This document shows, one piece after another, positions 60,527-64,000 of a DNA stretch of 64,000 nucleotides (position 1 is its first letter; each line of letters starts with the position of its first letter). The DNA lies in NCBI RefSeq assembly GCF_042682545.1, contig NZ_JBHUHQ010000016.1. One strand, written 5' to 3'. The position numbers and the translations under genes were made by a program. Origin of the DNA: Ornithinibacillus salinisoli (GTDB taxonomy: Bacteria > Bacillota > Bacilli > Bacillales > Amphibacillaceae). The notes under the pieces are model-generated. The model did not search any database. It saw nothing but the letters and a program-made list of their open reading frames with translations, and was not told the origin of the DNA.

Positions 60527-62204
60527 GAAAAAACTAGATGAATTATTAGACGAAATGAAAGAAGGTTATGAGCATCTTCCGGATTTTATTGATAATCATA
60601 CTGTTATGGTAAAACTTGATGAGGAAAAGGGGAAAAAGAATTGGAAGAGATGGATGCCATCTATAGCTGCTATTTTCGGGTTATTTCTATTCATTATAAT
60701 GACTTTAACATTTATGGATTCGGAAGGACGATTAGCAAATAAATCCGAATCAACTGATGAGAAAGAAGGAGCAATGGAGGATGACCAAGATGAAAATAAT
60801 ATGGAATTGGAAAACAAAGTAAAGGATTTAGAGAAAATAAAGTTTATTGACGAATTGGAAGCTTATCTAGAAGAGGCTAAAGAAGAATTCCGTAAGAACC
60901 TTGGAATAGAAAATATTGACCAATTTCATGAAGTTCAACAAGCTCAATCCTATATATCAGACATTAGAAATGATAATGAAATAATGCAACATTATAGTTT
61001 GGATGAAGCAAAGGAAGTAATTGATAGTATTTTTGTTACACCTAATATGTTAGTTGAACAAATCAATAATAATTCGGGAAAAGTTGAGGAACAACTTTCA
61101 TATTATTTTCACCTAGCAACATCATTCCACTATTCATTGCAAAATGCTTTTTCTGAATTACTTATAGAATATCGAATAACGGAAGAGAACCAAGATGAAT
61201 TAGTAGAATTTCAAGAGAATCTTGATCAATATAGTGGTCCAAAAGAAATGGTTCAATTTCTGAAAGCGGTGAAGAAAAATGGGTATCTCATTGAACAAGA
61301 TAAAACGGGTAAACTTTCAGTAACAATTGATTATGATCATATTTTTAATCAAATAAATTCTTGGAATGTAAAAGAAGGATACGTCAGGTATTTTAAGGTC
61401 GTTTCTTCTGTAGAGACTTCAGGAGGGGATCCATTCGAAATGGAATGGGATCAATTTGATACCGCTCTTCTTGAATTAGAAGATATCTATTTCACTTATA
61501 AAGATGATTTAGATGAAATGATTAGGAATGAAATTATTCACACAACAGGATATTACTTGAATCTCTATTTAACACAAAGTTTTGGTGCGCAAATAGATCA
61601 GCCAATTGATGCAGAGCAGGAATATAGATCTTTTTTAGAGAATCATCGTGATTCTATCTATTGGTCTCTTGTTAATCAGGCAGTTAAAAAATACGAAGAG
61701 AACGAGTGGATGGCCAATATTGAACTAAATGATGAATTCCATGCTATTTCGAGGAAGTTAAGAATCCTAATGAATGAAAATTTCGCTAATGTAAATATTG
61801 ATGATATTATTTGGATAAATCGTTGGCCGATCGATGCAGGGACAAATCAAATCTATGGTGATTATCATGAGGAACATGACGCTGAAATGTTACAAGACTT
61901 ATCAGCATTTGAGATGACATCACTATTTACTTATGCACACTCTAAAGGTGATCTCGATACGTACTATTCTTTATTTGCAAGTGATAGTAAGTGGGCGGAA
62001 ATGGATAAAGAGTCGATTCGGGAAGAACTTTATAACAGAAACTCTTTTATTAATACAGCTCAAAATTCCGAATTTGTCGTTTTAGAAAAAACAGATGAGA
62101 ATAGGGTTAATTTATTTTTCATTCAATGGGAGGAAATATTAGGTAGTATCCAGATGTCAAAAGTAGACGGTGTTTGGAAAGTTTATGATCTATCTACTGA
62201 CTAA
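60519..62204 (+). CDS. Putative membrane anti-sigma factor with large outer domain
   Basis: A 561-residue protein. An acidic cytosolic N-terminal stretch of about 45 residues (DEKKLDELLDEMKEGYEHLP) is followed by one membrane helix (46-66) and an extracytoplasmic region of almost 500 residues, very Glu/Asp-rich with coiled-coil-like parts. No HxxxCxxC zinc motif. Start ATG 60519 behind AGGAGGTG, overlapping the sigma gene. Position implies it restrains the sigma factor; the outer domain, not recognised, may sense a signal. Confidence 0.75.
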   Translation: MDEKKLDELLDEMKEGYEHLPDFIDNHTVMVKLDEEKGKKNWKRWMPSIAAIFGLFLFIIMTLTFMDSEGRLANKSESTDEKEGAMEDDQDENNMELENKVKDLEKIKFIDELEAYLEEAKEEFRKNLGIENIDQFHEVQQAQSYISDIRNDNEIMQHYSLDEAKEVIDSIFVTPNMLVEQINNNSGKVEEQLSYYFHLATSFHYSLQNAFSELLIEYRITEENQDELVEFQENLDQYSGPKEMVQFLKAVKKNGYLIEQDKTGKLSVTIDYDHIFNQINSWNVKEGYVRYFKVVSSVETSGGDPFEMEWDQFDTALLELEDIYFTYKDDLDEMIRNEIIHTTGYYLNLYLTQSFGAQIDQPIDAEQEYRSFLENHRDSIYWSLVNQAVKKYEENEWMANIELNDEFHAISRKLRILMNENFANVNIDDIIWINRWPIDAGTNQIYGDYHEEHDAEMLQDLSAFEMTSLFTYAHSKGDLDTYYSLFASDSKWAEMDKESIREELYNRNSFINTAQNSEFVVLEKTDENRVNLFFIQWEEILGSIQMSKVDGVWKVYDLSTD

Positions 62205-62207
62205 TGA

Positions 62208-62241
62208 GAAACACCTCATGTTCTAGGCATGAGGTGTTTTG
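62208..62241. terminator. Terminator between the anti-sigma gene and pgi
   Basis: AAACACCTCATG / CATGAGGTGTTT perfect 12-bp stem; serves convergent transcription. Confidence 0.9.
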
Positions 62242-62245
62242 CACT

Positions 62246-63595
62246 TTATTTTAATCGTTTTTCTAATTCTTCTTTCTCTTTTTCAAAGCCAGGTTTGCCA
62301 AGTAATGCAAACATGTTTTTCTTGTAAGCTTCTACTCCTGGTTGATCAAATGGATTTACGCCAAGTAGGTATCCACTTATTGCACAAGCTTTTTCAAAGA
62401 AATAAACCATGTAACCAAAGGTATATGCATCAAGGGCAGGTAGTTCAATGATTAAGTTCGGAACATTTCCATCCGTATGCGCTAGTAATGTTCCTTGAAA
62501 TGCTTTGTCATTAATTTCGTGGATTGTTTTACCTGCTAGGTAGTTTAGTCCATCCGAGTTTCCTTCGTCCGCTTCTAATGTCATTTCTTTCTTTGGAGAA
62601 TTAACATGTAATACAGTTTCGAATAAGTCACGACGTCCATCTTGGATATACTGTCCTAAAGAATGAAGATCTGTTGTAAAATTAGCCGAAGCTGGGAAGA
62701 TCCCTTTTTGGTCTTTTCCTTCACTTTCTCCGAATAACTGCTTCCACCATTCTGCGAAATATTGTAAATGAGGTTCGTAGTTAACTAGCATTTCTACCGT
62801 TTTCCCTTTATTATAAAGCACGTTACGTACAACAGCGTATTGGTAAGCTGGATTATTGGCTAACGAGGGTTCACTAAAATCGTTCATTGCTTGTTTAGCA
62901 CCATGCATCATGCTATCCATATCAACGCCGCTAACAGCGATAGGAAGTAACCCTACGGCAGTTAACACAGAGAATCGTCCACCTACATCATCAGGAATGA
63001 CAAATGTTTCATATCCTTCTTCATCAGCAACCGTTTTTAATGCTCCTCTAGCTTTATCGGTTGTAGCATAAATCCGGTTTTTTGCTTCTTCTTTCCCATA
63101 CTTCTCTTCTAGATACTTTTTGAAAATCCGGAAAGCGATCGCTGGTTCGGTTGTTGTACCACTTTTAGAAATGATGTTAATTGACACATCTTTTCCTTCC
63201 AGTACGTCAAATAGCTCATTCATATATGTAGAACTCATATGATGTCCAACGAAAATAACCTGTGGTGTTTGACGTTTTTCCTTGGTTAATAAGTTTTGGA
63301 ATGAATGATTTAACATCTCCAGCGCGGCTTTTGCACCTAAGTATGAGCCACCAATTCCAATAACAAGTAAAACATCGGAGTCTTTCTTTATTTTGTCAGA
63401 TGCTGATTTAATACGACTATATTCATCCTTATCATAGTTTTCCGGTAGATCTATCCAGCCAAGGAAATCATTACCTGGGCCAGTTTTGTTATGTAAAGCT
63501 TCATGTGCTACCTGAACAAAGCCATCTAAATTATCAATTTCCTGTTGTTCAAAAAACTGAAGTGCATTATCATATGAAAATTGAATATGCGTCAT
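62246..63595 (-). CDS. pgi: Glucose-6-phosphate isomerase
   Basis: A 449-residue isomerase of the typical Bacillus length. LLVIGIGGSYLGAKAAL, NIISKSGTTTEPAIAFR, DDVGGRFSVLTAVGLLP and EADEGNSDGLNYLAGKT mark the sugar-phosphate site and catalytic residues. It interconverts glucose-6- and fructose-6-phosphate. RBS GAGGAGG precedes the ATG. Confidence 0.97.
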   Translation of the reverse strand: MTHIQFSYDNALQFFEQQEIDNLDGFVQVAHEALHNKTGPGNDFLGWIDLPENYDKDEYSRIKSASDKIKKDSDVLLVIGIGGSYLGAKAALEMLNHSFQNLLTKEKRQTPQVIFVGHHMSSTYMNELFDVLEGKDVSINIISKSGTTTEPAIAFRIFKKYLEEKYGKEEAKNRIYATTDKARGALKTVADEEGYETFVIPDDVGGRFSVLTAVGLLPIAVSGVDMDSMMHGAKQAMNDFSEPSLANNPAYQYAVVRNVLYNKGKTVEMLVNYEPHLQYFAEWWKQLFGESEGKDQKGIFPASANFTTDLHSLGQYIQDGRRDLFETVLHVNSPKKEMTLEADEGNSDGLNYLAGKTIHEINDKAFQGTLLAHTDGNVPNLIIELPALDAYTFGYMVYFFEKACAISGYLLGVNPFDQPGVEAYKKNMFALLGKPGFEKEKEELEKRLK

Positions 63596-63760
63596 GTTCG
63601 TCCTCCTCTATGAGAAAAATCTCAAGTACAAATTTTGTTTTCCATATTACTTTATCGAAGTAATGTTGTGAAATCAAGAAGGAAACTGTTTATAGTTTGA
63701 CAAATTATAGGCAAACCATCCAAATTAATAGAAATAGCTCTTTTCGAATCGTATGCACAA

Positions 63761-63892
63761 TTGATGTAAAATGCGCATTAACTTAATATGTTGGTTGGTG
63801 CCTTTACCTCGCTCCAGAAATACACTTCGCTTTCCGCGGGCGGCTGGTGAGCCTCCTCGTGCTGGCGCACTGTGGGGTCTCACCGATGCCTT
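63761..63892. repeat. Dispersed repeat, copy 2 (left part)
   Basis: About 130 nt nearly identical to 1678-1808, in the same orientation, with scattered changes. Homology ends at CACCGATGCCT, directly before CTCGAGGCTGCTGAAAAAGTC of the putative IS end. Confidence 0.9.
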
Positions 63893-63896
63893 TCCT

Positions 63897-64000
63897 CGAG
63901 GCTGCTGAAAAAGTCCAGAAAAAGTCGAAGGTATACCCAAAAAGCTTCTGATTTAGATTATAATAGAACTAATATACTTGAAGCGGTGATTAAAATGTTA
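63897..64000 (+). mobile_element. Likely left end of an IS1182-like insertion sequence
   Basis: GAGGCTGCTGAAAAAGTCC (63898-63916 region) resembles IS1182-family terminal repeats, which commonly read GGCTGCTGAAAAA. TATAAT lies at 63959-63964 and AAGCGGTGATT before ATG 63995, with TTA as second codon, as in IS1182 transposases that begin Met-Leu. Only two codons are in the window, so this is an inference. Confidence 0.45.

Overview
The window is chromosomal DNA of a low-GC, endospore-forming member of the Bacillaceae. The gene order (gcvH, metNIQ and suf block; yun block; yut block with dapF; yumC, yumB, yui block; deoD, kapB and patB) matches the Bacillus subtilis yus/yun/yut/yui regions. The coding style, SNF and BCCT transporters and local repeats point to Oceanobacillus or a close halotolerant relative (inference). 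I found no rRNA, tRNA or CRISPR array.

Layout. 0-9 kb: a BCCT osmolyte transporter, a repeat element, a YitT-type membrane protein, an MFS pump and a MoxR/DUF58 operon ending in two paralogous membrane proteins. 9-14 kb: a guanidine-I riboswitch with a paired SMR exporter, then a minus-strand zinc operon (znuA-znuC-znuB-zur) that runs on into two fluoride-channel genes. A divergent control region holds Zur boxes and an unlisted 57-residue ORF. 14-20 kb: fadN-fadA-fadE beta-oxidation operon behind a perfect FadR operator. 20-31 kb: yusI, gcvH, yusF, yusE, SAM-riboswitch-controlled metNIQ and the sufCDSUB iron-sulphur operon. 31-31.7 kb: an intergenic island with an integrase relic and a likely type I toxin-antitoxin locus. 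31.7-36.4 kb: yunE, yunD, yunC, an HD-GYP protein and sporulation gene yunB. 36.4-40.8 kb: a lysine riboswitch with an NhaC-family transporter, a tandem repeat array, and an SNF transporter with its tiny MetS-like subunit. 40.8-50.3 kb: sporulation genes (lytH, a YhcN-type lipoprotein, yutH), a Cys-rich HTH regulator, two Fe-S carriers and dapF. 50.5-57.7 kb: yumC, an NADH dehydrogenase with a Rex-like site, yuiB-yuiC-yuiD, bioY with a BirA box, deoD, a lone ptsH and kapB. 57.7-64 kb: a degenerate Cu/Zn superoxide dismutase, patB, an ECF sigma/anti-sigma pair, pgi, and a second repeat copy apparently interrupted by the end of an IS1182-like element.

The regions interlock through metal, sulphur and iron-sulphur metabolism (znu/zur, metNIQ, sufCDSUB, yutI, yutM, a SufR-like regulator) and through spore formation (yunB, lytH, yutC, yutH, kapB). 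Three riboswitches and several recognisable operators make the regulation unusually legible. The strongest candidate for an undescribed system is the convergent toxin/antisense-RNA locus at about 31.0-31.4 kb, where two predicted hairpin loops are complementary. Weaker candidates are the 57-residue CxxC ORF next to the Zur boxes and a possible C-rich small RNA next to the ECF sigma gene.
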